From the NCBI GenBank assembly GCA_029204225.1, contig MU831958.1:1-64000 (forward strand): DNA of 64,000 bases. Direction: 5' to 3'. Position 1 is the first letter of the stretch. Every line of letters begins with the position of its first letter. Both the position numbers and the translations under genes were made by a program. This document shows, piece by piece, positions 1 through 14,500 of this stretch. The notes under the pieces are model-generated. The model worked only from the letters and a program-made list of their open reading frames with translations, searched no databases and had not been told where the DNA came from. The DNA is from Diphasiastrum complanatum (lineage: Eukaryota > Streptophyta > Lycopodiopsida > Lycopodiales > Lycopodiaceae).

Positions 1-686
1 TTAGACTCATTCTTTTTAGACGACTCCCTCTTAAACTTTGACTTCTTAGAAGATTTATTCTTCTGAGTAAATAGACGCATTTTCAGAATCACCATTGTCG
101 TCATAGTGTTCACGAGCTTCTACTTCCTCTTTAACTCTGTTTATTGCCTCTTGAAGTGTCATTGTTGCATCTTTCGCCAATAAGGTTCGAGTTGTGTGGA
201 ATGACCTGTGTAGGGCTCAAAGAAAATAATTAAGTTATTTTCCCTTTGAAATTGCATTTTTTGCGTCAGAATTCTGCAAAGAAATAAATAAATCTTTAAT
301 CTTTTGTACGAATGTGGTCAGGTCTTTGCCATCCCACTATAGGTAAGTTAATTGGTCTTCCAAGAACATGGTCTAATTACGAGATCGAGTCTATGGTTTG
401 CAATTCTTCCATTAATCTTTGCATTCGAAATCGATGTAAGATCTAGCATTATATTGTCATGCACTGAAGACGGAATAATTGCTATAGCTTGTCATTTCTC
501 AAACTCCATTCTTGAAGTTCTTTGCCAGGAGTAGTTATTGGCTTCTCCTCTATTGGTTCTACCCATTGCCATAGACCCTTCACCCTTCAATATGAGTGAA
601 GTCTTTAATTTCCAAATCAAGTAGTTTGAACCTTCTAAATCCAAGATCGTAGTGATCTTAGCCTGAATATTGTTGATCGACGACAT
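1..686 (-). pseudogene. Copia-1a gag fragment (UBN2-like)
   Basis: The frame opens at 686 with MSSINNIQAKITTILD and continues as a gag N-terminus (GSNYLIWKLKTSLILKGEGS). Stops and frameshifts follow, but later pieces still read as gag: MLDLTSISNA, a DLTTFVQKIKDLF-like helix and RTLLAKDATM. The same N-terminus is encoded at 41889, and the downstream part matches the gag piece at 56690-57000. Gag packages the element RNA in virus-like particles. The zinc knuckle would lie beyond base 1. This copy is broken. Confidence 0.7.
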
Positions 687-783
687 CTTCTATTTTCTGA
701 ACAACTCCAGATGTGGCTTGCTGGATGGATGTATGAAGAATGCTGAGAAGGATGCGAAGATACCACTGTATTGACTCTGACTT

Positions 784-795
784 GCTCTGATACCA
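784..795 (-). other. Primer-binding site (initiator Met tRNA type) of Copia-1a
   Basis: The plus strand reads gctctgatacca, that is TGGTATCAGAGC on the element strand, the usual initiator-methionine tRNA complement in plant Copia elements. It lies between the LTR and gag. Confidence 0.8.
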
Positions 796-831
796 CTGTA
801 TCAGTTCTAATCTTGTATGCTCTTATACCAC

Positions 832-1677
832 TATAGGAAAAATGGTAACAATTCTTCCTCGGAGAACACGATGAAAGTTTGAATAAATCAAACTAATATC
901 AGTGTCTTCAATCGAGCCTATTTTTGATCTATGTACTAATAGAATAGTTTTTGCCTTGATTGAATAAACGTGCGAAATTAAGAGACAACTTCAGACAATT
1001 TTAGACAATAAGAAACTATTGATCAAAAACGAATTTTTATAATTCTGAATCTGAATCATCAATATACATCTCTTGTTGTCTTATCTCGCTGTTGTGTCTT
1101 TGATTGAGTGAGTGAGTTACAACGAGTAGTGCACATGTATTTATATTGCTACAAGACAGGTCTTTCGGCTTTCTAAGTCTGTAACAGTAGATCTAACCGT
1201 TTACGACGGTTGATATTCAAATAGAGGCTCTATTTTCAGGGTCGAATAATTTTTGTTCGCAAATATTTCGCGACAGTCTGTCTCTTCATTACAGCTACGT
1301 GTTTCGTGAATTATTCACGACAGATGACAATTTTGAGCTTGAAAAAGAATCCAGAATATTTCGCGAATTGTTCCCGACAATTTCATGACATCTAAGGTTT
1401 GAACAAGAAACAAAAAATTTTGTGACAAGATTCTGTTCGTGAATCTTTCGAGCATCTAACACAAATCTTTTGAGTTGGCTGCAAGATAAATTTCACGAAT
1501 CTTTTGAGTTGGCTGCAAGATAAATCTCATTAATCTTTTGAGAATCTTTTGCAAATCTTTCGACTTGGCCAAAAATAGAAATGTTTCGAGTTCCTGTTCG
1601 TTTCTTTCTCATCCTTTGTCAAGTAAACTGTGCACTTTGTCAGTAGAATCGAGATCTGTCTGATCAGGTGTTCTACA
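832..1677 (-). repeat. 5' LTR of Copia-1a
   Basis: About 846 bp. It begins TGTAGAAC at 1677 and ends near 832 with ccTATA, next to the primer site. It is homologous along its length to 41003-41779 and to the split LTR 50674-51461 plus 56491-56537. It contains many short TCGCGAA-like and AAAGATTCG-like units and an ATATAAATAC-type TATA box in the family consensus. Between LTR and primer site this copy has an extra segment of about 35 bp containing a second, mutated primer-like motif (TGGTATAAGAGC). Confidence 0.8.
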
Positions 1678-2381
1678 TTTCGATCTTTGGAAAGAAGCTA
1701 TGGATAAAGAGTATTCATCTCTTATCATAAACCAGACATGGACGATTGTCGAATTACCTGCTAGCAGAAATGTAGTTGATTGCAAATGGATTTTCAAAAT
1801 CAAATACAAGGCAGACGGAAGCATCGACAAAAGAAAAACTTGACTTGTCGCCAATGGATTTTCTCAGGTACACAACGTCGAAAATACATCAAATGTATGT
1901 ATAGATAGCATATATTAATGGAGTTATCAAAGAGGACATTTACATGGTGCAACCTGAAGGTTACAATATCGAAGGTAAACACAACCATGTGTGTAAACTC
2001 CGTAAGGCACTTTATGGCTTGAAGCAATCTGCTCGAGCATGATTTCAAAGGATCAATACTTTTCTTATTGATCACGGCTACACACCAAGCTCTTCAGATT
2101 CCAATGTTTACTTCAAAACAGTGCAGCAGTCTTTTATCATCATCACTTTGTATGTGGACGAAACGCTGCTTTTCGACAACAGTATCAATCCGATAAAAGA
2201 AGCTAAGACAATGTTATCTTCCGAATTTGACACGACAAAGAGGTTAACTTGCAGTACTATCGAACGCAAGTTATGATAGCATTTATTTTCACCAAAGCAT
2301 TAAGCTTGGATACACACAAAAAGTTCTGTGCAGAACTAAGTTTGAAGGTCAAGTCATTTATGGATTCAGATTAAGGGCAAG
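1678..2381 (+). pseudogene. Copia pol relic: reverse transcriptase joined to RNase H tail
   Basis: Starting WKEAMDKEYSSLI and VDCKWIFKIKYKADGSI, this is the N-terminal part of Copia reverse transcriptase. It passes through LVANGFSQV, a damaged palm, EDIYMVQPEGYN and LRKALYGLKQSARA, then VYFKTVQQ. The YVDD site reads YVDE, so the second catalytic Asp is lost. After FDTTKR the sequence jumps to the extreme C-terminus of RNase H (FTKALSLDTHKKF), so most of RNase H is deleted. Several stops are present. A purine-rich run (gattaagggcaag) then leads into an LTR at 2382. It is a decayed, plus-strand element, different in family from Copia-1a. Confidence 0.75.
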
Positions 2382-2966
2382 TGTTGGATTATTCTCCTAC
2401 TAATCGACTAATCGAGTTTTAATCTTCATCCAATTGATTATCCAAACCTACAATTTTCTTCGTGTTTTTACACAGTTCTGCAGAAGTACTCGGAAATCGC
2501 TCATAGTGGCTCCGACATATCGAACATCATCGACAATCTCGACAAATCTTGTCGGGTGAAAGACAGCGGGTGAAAGACAGTTTATTGTTCCACTTAAATT
2601 GAAGCTAAAGACTTGCCCTAACCTTTTAGCAAGTAAATTTCCAAGAAGTCCTAACGGGATGAATGCCAACACATCACAACCAACTGGATGTCGCAATTTA
2701 CAACCTAATTTCTTAGTATAAATAGCTGCTCATATTTCTACATTATCATCATCAATAAGCATCTTAGATCGTTTTTGAATGATCAAGTATTGAAGCATAG
2801 TTAGCATCTCTCTCAAGCTTTCAAGCTTGAACACTCTTGAGCATTCTAGCTCAGTTCTTTAGAGTTGATTTAGAGTTTGTTATTGCACTTACTGCTTATT
2901 AGAGAAAGGGCTTGATAAATTGTTTACCTACTTCAACTTTGTCGAATTATTTTATTTCATCTTATC
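2382..2966 (+). repeat. Probable 3' LTR of the Copia relic
   Basis: It starts TGTTGGATT directly after a polypurine run and the RNase H tail, and ends near cttatca. It holds a TATA box (TATAAATA at 2717-2724) and an R/U5-like stretch. The 3' end is inferred; no second copy in the window confirms it. Confidence 0.5.
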
Positions 2967-3019
2967 ACCTCTTTCCAATAGGGGTGAACAGCGATCGCAC
3001 TATGCACGGATAGTCTAGT

Positions 3020-3095
3020 TGTTATGTCCACATCCTGAACATGGGATTCAGTATAGTCCTAGACTTGGATGCCCAGTACTCCAGTGAATCAAGCT
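3020..3095 (+). repeat. Truncated LTR start (Gypsy-1 family), plus orientation
   Basis: It begins TGTTATGTCC and follows the first 75 or so bases of the LTR at 3706-4226, but in the opposite orientation, so it is an inverted repeat of bases 4226 down to about 4150. It stops abruptly. Confidence 0.7.
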
Positions 3096-3693
3096 CTACA
3101 TGGTGTTTTACAACCACCTACTATCCTACGTTATGAAAAAAAACAAGCAAAATGATGATTTTTGGCTATTTTCCAGTTTTTTCTTCACTATAAAGTGAAA
3201 ATTCATGACATGCATCGCTTTCTCTAGCACATGCAAACCAATTTACAGAACAACCATCTAATTGATCTGATATTGTTGGATTTGTGTTCTTACTATCGAT
3301 TTTGAGTCAAAAAGCATGAAAAAACAAGCAATTTTGACCAAAACATAGCCTAGAATTATAAATCATGAAAAGAACCAGCATGCATCATTAATTTCATCAT
3401 TAGTGATTCCTAAAATGAAAGTACACTTGCTAGAAAATTCAGATCTACATAAGATTTGAGCTACACAAGAAAAAGCTCCAAAAAAGCATCACAAATTGAC
3501 TTTCTAGGACAATTCTCCATAAAATCCAAAAAAATATTCGAGAGAATAGATCTTAGCAACATGCAAATGGAAACTGAGATAGTACACCCACTTGCAACCT
3601 TGCTCTCCACCTGGAAGATAATTTCAATTGATCCACACCGAAATTTCAACGAAAAGTAGCACTTCTCCAAGTTCTCCAATCTTCGTAAGCCTT
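3096..3693 (-). other. Non-coding leader of a rearranged Gypsy-1-family copy
   Basis: About 600 bp inside the primer site. A short minus-strand frame (3802 down to 3461) runs from the LTR into this part but shows no gag, protease or RT motif. I see only AT-rich leader-like sequence before the junction with the inverted LTR piece. Confidence 0.4.
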
Positions 3694-3705
3694 GCTCTGA
3701 TACCA
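3694..3705 (-). other. Primer-binding site (initiator Met tRNA type)
   Basis: Plus strand gctctgatacca, TGGTATCAGAGC on the minus strand, immediately inside the LTR end. Confidence 0.8.
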
Positions 3706-4226
3706 ATATAAGAGTCGCCTCTTTAAGATCCTGCTTACAAGACAAAACAATAGAGAACACATTGTTGGAGAAACTACCAACCAAGTAGAAGCAACCAATC
3801 AATCTCTAGAAGCTTCACCCCCAAGCCAAGGAATAGGAAGCATGAGAGTAGAGAGAGATCCTGGCAATGAATCAATCAAATGATGGAGTTGTAGGGTGAG
3901 TTTGGCCTCCTTATATAAGAGTTAGAACCACCTGTGCATATAGAAATGCAAGGTCCCAACTTTCCTATACATAGATTCATCTAGAATAGAGTCTCTATGC
4001 ATGGATCCTCTATTCATAGAATTGTTATTGATACTTTACACATGCATATACGGTCCCAAACCTTGTACTAACCCCAATTAGTGTGTCCAGGCCTCAAAAG
4101 GTTATTAATTACTTGCGGGTCACGTCCAGTATGACGTGGCATAACTAATAAGCTTGATTCACTGGAGTACCGGGTATCCAAGTCTAGGACTATACTGAAT
4201 CCTATGTTCAAGACGTGGACATAACA
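3706..4226 (-). repeat. LTR of a Gypsy-1-family element, minus strand
   Basis: About 520 bp. On the minus strand it starts TGTTATGTCC at 4226 and ends next to a primer-binding site at 3694-3705. It aligns with 31561-32081, the 3' LTR of Gypsy-1. A TATA box (TTATATAAG) sits at about 3911-3920 on the minus strand, consistent with an LTR promoter. Confidence 0.8.
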
Positions 4227-4345
4227 GTAGTGTATAACAGAGGGGGTGAACAGCGATCGCATAGAAGCGACATCAGAAGAAAAAAAAATGCAAAAAAAGA
4301 GTGAAAATGGCCTCGGAAAAGCTCTTTTTGTATCCTTGACGCTTG

Positions 4346-4600
4346 CACGTGTGGGTCAACGGTCCTCACACATGTAAAAATTCGAGCCAGTTGTTTCTCG
4401 ACACATGTCCAATAGGAATCCGTTGAATGGTCAACACGTGTCCTTTGCACATGTGAACGTACAGACCAACTGCGAGATGACACGTGTCCCAATCATTGGT
4501 TGACAGTTGTCTCCAACACGTGTGAGCCTGGTCAACCAATGAGAAAGTGCCACATGGTAGGTTGACCCATTGCTCGCACATGTGAACAAAAACTATAAAG
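4346..4600 (+). promoter_or_regulatory. Cluster of CACGTG/CACATG palindromes before a TATA box
   Basis: CACGTGTG or CACATGTG cores (or close forms) occur at about 4346, 4368, 4401, 4434, 4448, 4480, 4516 and 4577, and CACATGG at 4551. They are followed by TATAAAG at 4594-4600. CACGTG is the core of plant G-boxes and ABREs bound by bZIP and bHLH factors. The density is far above chance and the TATA position suggests a plus-strand promoter, perhaps from an LTR. I find no gene downstream that it would serve. Confidence 0.45.
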
Positions 4601-4647
4601 GGCACAAAATCCAAGCTTCTTTTTCATTTTTTTTTTCGATTTTCGCA

Positions 4648-4721
4648 AATATCGCTTCTGTGCGTGATCTTCATTCCATCCCACAAACCAACTACACCCT
4701 TGTGCGCACAGAAGCGATATT
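4648..4721. repeat. 17-bp perfect inverted repeat (hairpin)
   Basis: AATATCGCTTCTGTGCG at 4648-4664 is the exact reverse complement of 4705-4721, with a 40-nt loop. It lies about 50 nt downstream of the TATA box at 4594 and so would fall in the 5' part of any transcript started there. Confidence 0.7.
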
Positions 4722-5160
4722 GATCCCAATCAAAATTCCATTAGGATCTAGTGTAGTATACAGATCACATCAATCAATCACCATAGCCACTCCTCAGAAG
4801 CTCTCAAATATGGCACAACAAAAGTTATAGATTACAATTTTAAAAGAGAAAAACTATACATATAGTAAAAGCCCCAACATGCATGGGCTTGACAAGTGTC
4901 AACACACTGAAATGGGCACTTGTCTAACTAATAGGTTCAACATGGGATAAAAGACTAACAAACTCAACACATGCCCCTGAGTATAGCAAATGTCATAAAA
5001 AAAATATAGTGTACAGGCTAATTTCCCTACGTGTGGCTACTCGGCTAACCCGGAGTAGCCGGCTATGGGACAAGGGCCCAACTTGTGAAGAATTAAAAAA
5101 GGTTATCTATGTTAGATATAGGGGTCTTATGTTTTTTACATCAAGCATCTAGGTGTAGGA
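4722..5160. other. No recognisable gene
   Basis: AT-rich sequence without coding or RNA signals that I recognise. Confidence 0.4.
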
Positions 5161-5820
5161 TGTTGATAGGAATAAATTTGGCATAGATGGCAAATTATGC
5201 ATTTCCACTTGTAATGCCACTATTGAGCCAAAATAGAGTAAGAGGCTAAACACTTGCTAATTAGAGTGTAGACAAGTGTAAAGTTTTTGTTTGATGAATT
5301 CCAAGAGGTCCAATAGGATATAGAGGTGGAACCTTGTGAGGTCCAATAGGAAATTAAGGTGTGCTTGAATATAGTCCAATAGAATTAAGAGGTGCATAGA
5401 TCAATGATCCAATAGGATCAAGAGGTGACAAAATGTGGTCCAATCATAGTTAAGCATAGTGGTAGCTCGTGGACCTACTAGTATCATTGTACTCCTCATT
5501 TTAAAATCAATTGATTTGGTGATTTTATGGATTTTGTGAGTTATTGGATTTCTAGCTTTCTCTCTCTACCCGAGAGCTCTTGATGCATTTTCTCTCTCTA
5601 CCCGAGGAGAGCAGCTTGTTTTTACTTAGATTATTTTTTGACTACTTCCCACACGTGTGAATGAGAGTTGGAAGTGATTGAATGCATGTAGTAGTGTGTT
5701 TCTGCCATAGGATTCAAGATTGATCTTGAATCTCAATCTAGTCTTGATCTTGGTGCATCTACACACCTTAGGAGATCACAAGTACATGTAGTGGACAGTC
5801 CACACGTGTGAAAATCAACA
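5161..5820 (+). repeat. Possible old solo LTR
   Basis: It starts TGTTGATAGG, ends cacacgtgtgaaaatcaACA, and has two TTCTCTCTCTACCCGAG-type units resembling the middle of the Copia-2 LTR (52140-52210). The tail CACACGTGTGAA also occurs at the end of the Copia-2 LTR. No matching target duplication is visible, so this is a family resemblance rather than a proven solo LTR. A second, weaker stretch of the same type runs at about 6150-6260. Confidence 0.35.
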
Positions 5821-8532
<2,712 letters not shown>

Positions 8533-11500
8533 TTAGCGAGATGAAAGGCTTCTGCCAAAGTTTCTTTTTTGAGTAAATGAAGTGCTATCTCTGTTTGAGG
8601 TTGAGCTGGTTGTGCTTTCAGTGCTGAATGTGCTAGTGGTTGTATCAGTTAAGCTTGCATATATCTTTGCTCTTTGCTCCTCAGTGTAATTGGAATCAAT
8701 GTCAACTACACTGCTCTCATTACTGTGCCGATTAAACCCGCAGTATTGATGCCAGATGTTTTCCAAACTGCGGAGTACTTCAGCCATAGATGGACGAGTC
8801 TCAGGTTGATCATTACAGCAAGAAAGAGCCACTATTAGAAGCTGGTCAGTTTCTTTTGAAGCATAGTTTTTTATGTTCGGGTCTAACAAAGATATGGTGT
8901 CACCTTTTTTGTATGCCATTCTGGCCTGCAGTCAGAAAGAAGCTAACTCAGTAGCTAATATGCTTTCTCATTTGGGTCCTAATTCACAGCTGAGAGCAAG
9001 AAGAAGAAGCATCCATGGAAGTCTAGGAAACCTACTTGCCTATGGTTTTTGCATCTTTGAAATTATATTGAAGAAGCAAACTTTGACAGAAGTGCTATAA
9101 AGTGGAAAGTGTTGAAGCCATACCTCACGGACAAGATTCTTTCCATTAAAAATAGGATGCTGTCCACTAAAAATCTCAAGCAGTACAACTCCAAAGCTGT
9201 AAACATCACTTTTATCTGTCAATTGACGTGTCAAAAAATATTCTGGGTCAAGATATCCCTGCCAAAAGAGAAAATTTCAGCTATACGTTCCAACGGCTTC
9301 ATAAATACACAAAAATAATTATTAAAAACTTCTTGTTATTGTAGGCCTTCAATTTGGCAGGAACATTATATGAAGCTTTGTGTGTGTCACCACCAAGGAA
9401 GTGCAGATCAGGGAAACAGTTTTTCCTGAAAACTGTGCAAAACTTTTTTCTGTAAGCAAGATGTGAAACAATATATACCCCTTCAATAGACTAGATGACA
9501 GGGAAACGGTTTTCCCTGAAAAATGTGCACAACTTTTTCTGTAAGCAATATGTGAAATGCTACATTACCCTTCAATAGACTAGAAGACAGGGAAACAGTC
9601 TTCCCTGAAAAATGTGCAGAACTATTTCCTGTAAACATGGGAGAAGTAGATCATCTATCCTGTTACCCAACCCCCATGCTCTTTACTTCTTATTTCACAT
9701 TATCTGCACCAGAGGGATGGGTATCAGCCTTGGCCCTTCCATGTAACCCTTATCAGCTTCTTGCAAGTTTTGAGCTACATCTACACAAATGTCCTAACTG
9801 AAGCATTAACATGTTGCATACTCCTATGTTTGTTCAGGACGAGCCAAAATTTATAAGCATAAAGTCAAATGTCCCCTTCCCAAATAAAAAACAGGTGTCA
9901 ATATTATCGCCAGCGCCCGCCAGCACATACTCTCTGAACCCCACAATGTTTAAGAATTATGACCTCTTGTTGCATACTGGCAAAAGGCCATTGCCTATTT
10001 AAGAAGCCTGTTCAGACCTAGTATTCCCAATTTCTGCTCACAACTTTCCTAAAACAGGGATTTCAAGGACATGCTACAAATTCTATATTTTTGTAAGGTC
10101 CTAGTCACCGAGTCAGATGGTGCCTCTAGAATACTTTGTTATCACTTTCACAACCATAAGAATAGGTATTTAGCTTCAATACATATAACTCACCGGTGTT
10201 CCCTTCACAACAGTTGAAACATGATCTGGAAGTAAACCATCCAAATCTGGAACTGGAGCCAATCTTGAAACACCAAAGTCCGACACCTTGGCCTCATTTT
10301 TCTCGTCCAATAGAATGTTAGCTGCTTTGATATCTCGATGTATAATAGGTGGATCCGCTGCATTATGGAGATATAGAATGCCATGAGCAGATCCCCGTGC
10401 AATAGAAAGTCTTGTCTTTAGGTCCAATGGCCTTTCACTTGCTGCAGAGATCAATGGCAAATGTTAATCAGCTTTGTGAGATATATTCTGAAATAAAGGA
10501 AATAAAATTCCTGTACCCTTAAAAACATTATCTTTGCTTTTACTAAACGAAGTGCATAACCATCATCTGCCAGCACAAAACACTCTCAAGGGTGGTGATA
10601 AAATACTTTTACTTCATGATGTTAGCAGGATTGGGAACAAAAATTTTTAACTGTCCTTGTTGGAGTAAATCCTTAGTTTTACCTACAGACATTAACTTTC
10701 ATTCAATTATCATAAGTCCTTACAAGAAAGACGATCACGTAGAGTGCCACCTGCCATATACTCATAAACCAGCAACTGCAGAAGTGGCATACATGTAGCA
10801 TTAGAGAGGAATAAATCAGCAGAATTGATTGAGCAAACAATAATAGAGTGACAATAATCTGATCATTTAGTAAGGACTGAAAAGTTTCTTTTTCCCCTGC
10901 AAAGAGATTAGTAGTACCGACAAGAACAACTACGATCGTTGAGAAATAGTGGAGGACTTAGGCAGGCATATTCGCAGGGATGGTGTCTCAAGTGGCAAAT
11001 TCTATCAGCCAAAAAGATTATGGAAAGAAAAAGGAAAGAGGGGTATACACCTGTTCACCATCATCCATGCAGTAACCAATAAGCTTTACAAGATTTTTGT
11101 GATGAACACGTGATAATAGTTGTATCTCTGTATAGAATTCAGTTAACCCTTCTTCAGAGATGTCTTTATCTTTAGCACGTTTAATCGCAACTTCTCCAAT
11201 GTCCAGCATGCCTTCATACACAGTACCAAAACCACCTTTTCCTAATAGCTTTTTGTCACTGAAATTGTCAGTTGCCGCTTCCATCTCTTGTAAACTGAAA
11301 CTCCTGATACCCTCAATCTTGAGTTCTTTATTGTGTGTGCTACTCACTGCATGCAAAACAGACCAGTAACGTGATGATGCGTGTGATGGCAGTTCATGAT
11401 ATACCAAAACTTCAATGGCTGAGTATTCAAATACTGGGCAAACTACCAAACAAGGTTCTGGGGAAAATTAAGCTTGTGACTGTTGTCTTAAACTCAAGTA

Positions 11501-14500
11501 TCTTGTGGATCTTCAAGGACCTCCACTGGAGCTAATGGCAGACACTTGAGTCTGAGGCTATTACGCAGTGGAACTGGCTGGATTTCAGCAGGTCTGCCAG
11601 GAATGGCTTGTCCTACTGAGCTCGCCGGGTTCCTGGGTGGAAACGGCGGCTCAACTCAGCCGGTTTCGCTAAACATATCTGTATATGGAGATGAAATAAA
11701 ATGGTCGTCTGAATGGATATCAAACATATTTGCATTTCGTAGCTGATGTCCACAACACAGCGTCATTTCAACAATGGTATAGGACGTTGCCCCAAATTCT
11801 AAATGCTATCAAATAGAGAAAAACAATTGTTCCTTTCCGATATAATTAGTTAACGTTGATGTTTAAATTCACTGCGCATCCTGACAAAGGCAATAGTTTA
11901 CAAAATACAGTTTAGTTTTGAAGTACAAAGTCTCTTAACAACGATGCATCTATATTTCACTACAAAAAATAGCGATACAGAGAGGTAAAAAGCATCTTAT
12001 AGCTAATACATCAAGACACATACACAGATGTTTTCGAGATGGTGAGGGTGAAGCTCTCCTCCTCAAAGTAAAGAACATGAGTGCCCCAACAAGAATTGCA
12101 GTGCCTGCAATTGACCCGATTATGATACCAGCAAACGCTGCTCGGCTTCTCCCAGCGTTCCCAGAGGGAAAAAGGTCTGCATCAATTCATGTATTGATGC
12201 ATGAATGCCTTTACCATCAGATTGAAATGAAAAGTAAAGCCAAACAATTTCTAAAGTCTCTCTTGATAGAGTATAATACCTATGCCATTTGGTGTAATAA
12301 AAACAAGCAGCTCCCTTGGTCCATAAACTGGGCTATCTGGAATCTCCCAGCTAGCAAATTGAAGAAAAATTGCTTTTACTTCCTGATAATTGAAGCTCAG
12401 GTGGGTTTGAGTGGTCGAAGGAAAAACTGCAAGAACAAAGTGCAACCTCGGACCAGCTCCCCAGTTGTATGACTCCACTGTCACTTGGCCCACACTTAAA
12501 TTCAGGCCTTTTGACATGTACGATTGAAAATCTTGCAAATACTTATCAAACGAAACAAAACCAGGACTCTTTAAACGGCAGTCTATTCGAATGACAGGGG
12601 CACATTGGCAATTTCCTTGAGCAGCGAGAGTAGGTAGCAGTCCCTGCCCAGCTTGACAAATATCCGGCTTGCACAATGCAAAACTACTAGTAAGATTTGT
12701 GCCTTTTTCAATGTTGGAATTTTGGGGTGAACAGAACTTTGAATCCTGTGGCGCAGGAGTGTCACATATTTTTGGATTTCCATATACTCTGAAATTTAAG
12801 AAAGAACAGTTTAAATTACATAGAGTTAGTATACAGAATAAAACCGCCAAATTTTTTTTTCTACGAGCATACTCTATGTAACATGGATCAAAATCATAAA
12901 ATATTCAGCAATAAAAGTACCTAAGCTCACTGGAGTTGTGGATGGCAGCCGAAACACCGGGGTCAATATCAGAAAGATTATTGTTGTGGAAATCCCTGTG
13001 GTTATCGCAGATGAACAAATTTAATGATTCTTAGCCATTCTTTGTCACTGTAATTGAAATGCTGATACTGTCTATCACAAGTACATCATTTGTTTTTCTA
13101 TTTTTTTCTGAAAGTTTATAATTAAACCAAAGAAAACATCTTCCTAAACTGGAAGGTGTATATTTCACATCAGTTTTGTACTACTTTCAGAAGATTCAAA
13201 AGAGCATCTGTCTAGATTGTCGAACTCACAAAAGTTCAAGATTTGGTAAGTTTCCAAAGGACGCTGGAATTGGCCCAGTCAAGACATTGTTTGACAAGAT
13301 CCTAAAACATTCAGAAGAACTTGTCAAATCACAAATAGTAAGGATCTATCCCCACAAGAAACAACAAATCCATGAAGTAACGGGTAAAAATCTAGTCTGT
13401 GAAAAATGAAATGCCAAAATCGACTTCTATTTCCTAGATGTGATGTATATCCAGTATACTCTGTAGATGTGATTTATTTTGTGATGAGCTGAAAGAAGAC
13501 ATAAAAGCTTACATCGTTGTTAGGTTCACTGGTATGGAGCCATTTGGTATCATGCCGTATAGATGGTTACTGCTTAAATCCCTGAAGCAGTGATAGGCCA
13601 TGATTAACACTCGGTGTGGAAACTATGCACTTCTTTATATTTTTTCAACTCCAATAAGGTATTCACTTGAGTACCAACTTACATTGAATGAAACATTTGC
13701 TTACTCCAGTAAAAACTAGGATATTTGACACTTTGTTGAAGGGAAGGTAAACACTTGATCTAGTGACATAGACAGTAGTATTTAATCCAAGCATTTTGTG
13801 TAGAAATAAAAGGGACGTGCTTCTGTTGTGAAGTATATGCATGATGCAGCGATGTTCTTTTGTGTCAATCTAGTAATGCTAAATATCTTCAACATGATCT
13901 CAAACTATAGTAACACAAGTGGTCCCAGCAACATAAATTGATGACTAATATGGTTTGTAGACTTTGAGATGCTACTAGGAGACCTTGACACAGCAAGTGC
14001 CTGATGTACATAACATCTGCAGTGCAGAAGAGTTTCAGGCATTACAACAGAAGCAATTATGTGTTATGACATTGGCTTTACCCAACAATTTACAAAACGG
14101 TTAGAAATGTCAGTCAGAATTCACAGATTAAGCAATTTAAGAAATTCCATGTTGAGAAATTAGTTTTCATCAATGGCCAGGTCATATTCCTAGAAAAACA
14201 TTGTCTCACGCTTCCTTTCCTCTGCTTGAAGTCGGGATTATAGAATCAAGCAAAAACAAAAAGATTAGACAAGTAACCTATCAACACATCATGAATCTCG
14301 AACTAAGACATCAGGAACAATAGACAATACATTGCCTTGCAGGCACTCCCACAAAGGAACTCAGCTCTGAGTTCTCCATCGAAGAAGATTACAATCTCTA
14401 TCATCAAAAGCCAACAATTGAGGACCCATTCAGGGATATTAGAGTCTTCAATTAAAGCTTCTCAATTCTCCTATTCCGGGCACCTACTCATTAGGTCGCA

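Larger units (their letters stand above)
1..1677 (-). mobile_element. Copia-1a: 5' part of a Copia LTR retrotransposon (LTR, PBS, gag)
   Basis: Read on the minus strand, the element starts with an LTR at 1677 (TGTAGAAC), reaches a primer-binding site just below 832, then a gag start at 686, and is cut by the window edge at 1. The same LTR and gag start recur on the plus strand at 41003-41779 and 41889, which fixes the family and the boundaries. Gag and pol beyond gag are outside the window. The 1677 end abuts a plus-strand Copia pol relic, so this copy probably inserted into it. The superfamily call rests on gag and on related copies; confidence is high. Confidence 0.85.
2981..4261. repeat. 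19-bp direct repeats bracketing an inverted LTR rearrangement
   Basis: GGGGTGAACAGCGATCGCA occurs at 2981-2999 and 4243-4261 in the same orientation. Between them lie a truncated LTR start on the plus strand and a full LTR on the minus strand. Nineteen bases is too long for the 5-bp duplication of LTR elements, so the origin is open. Confidence 0.5.
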
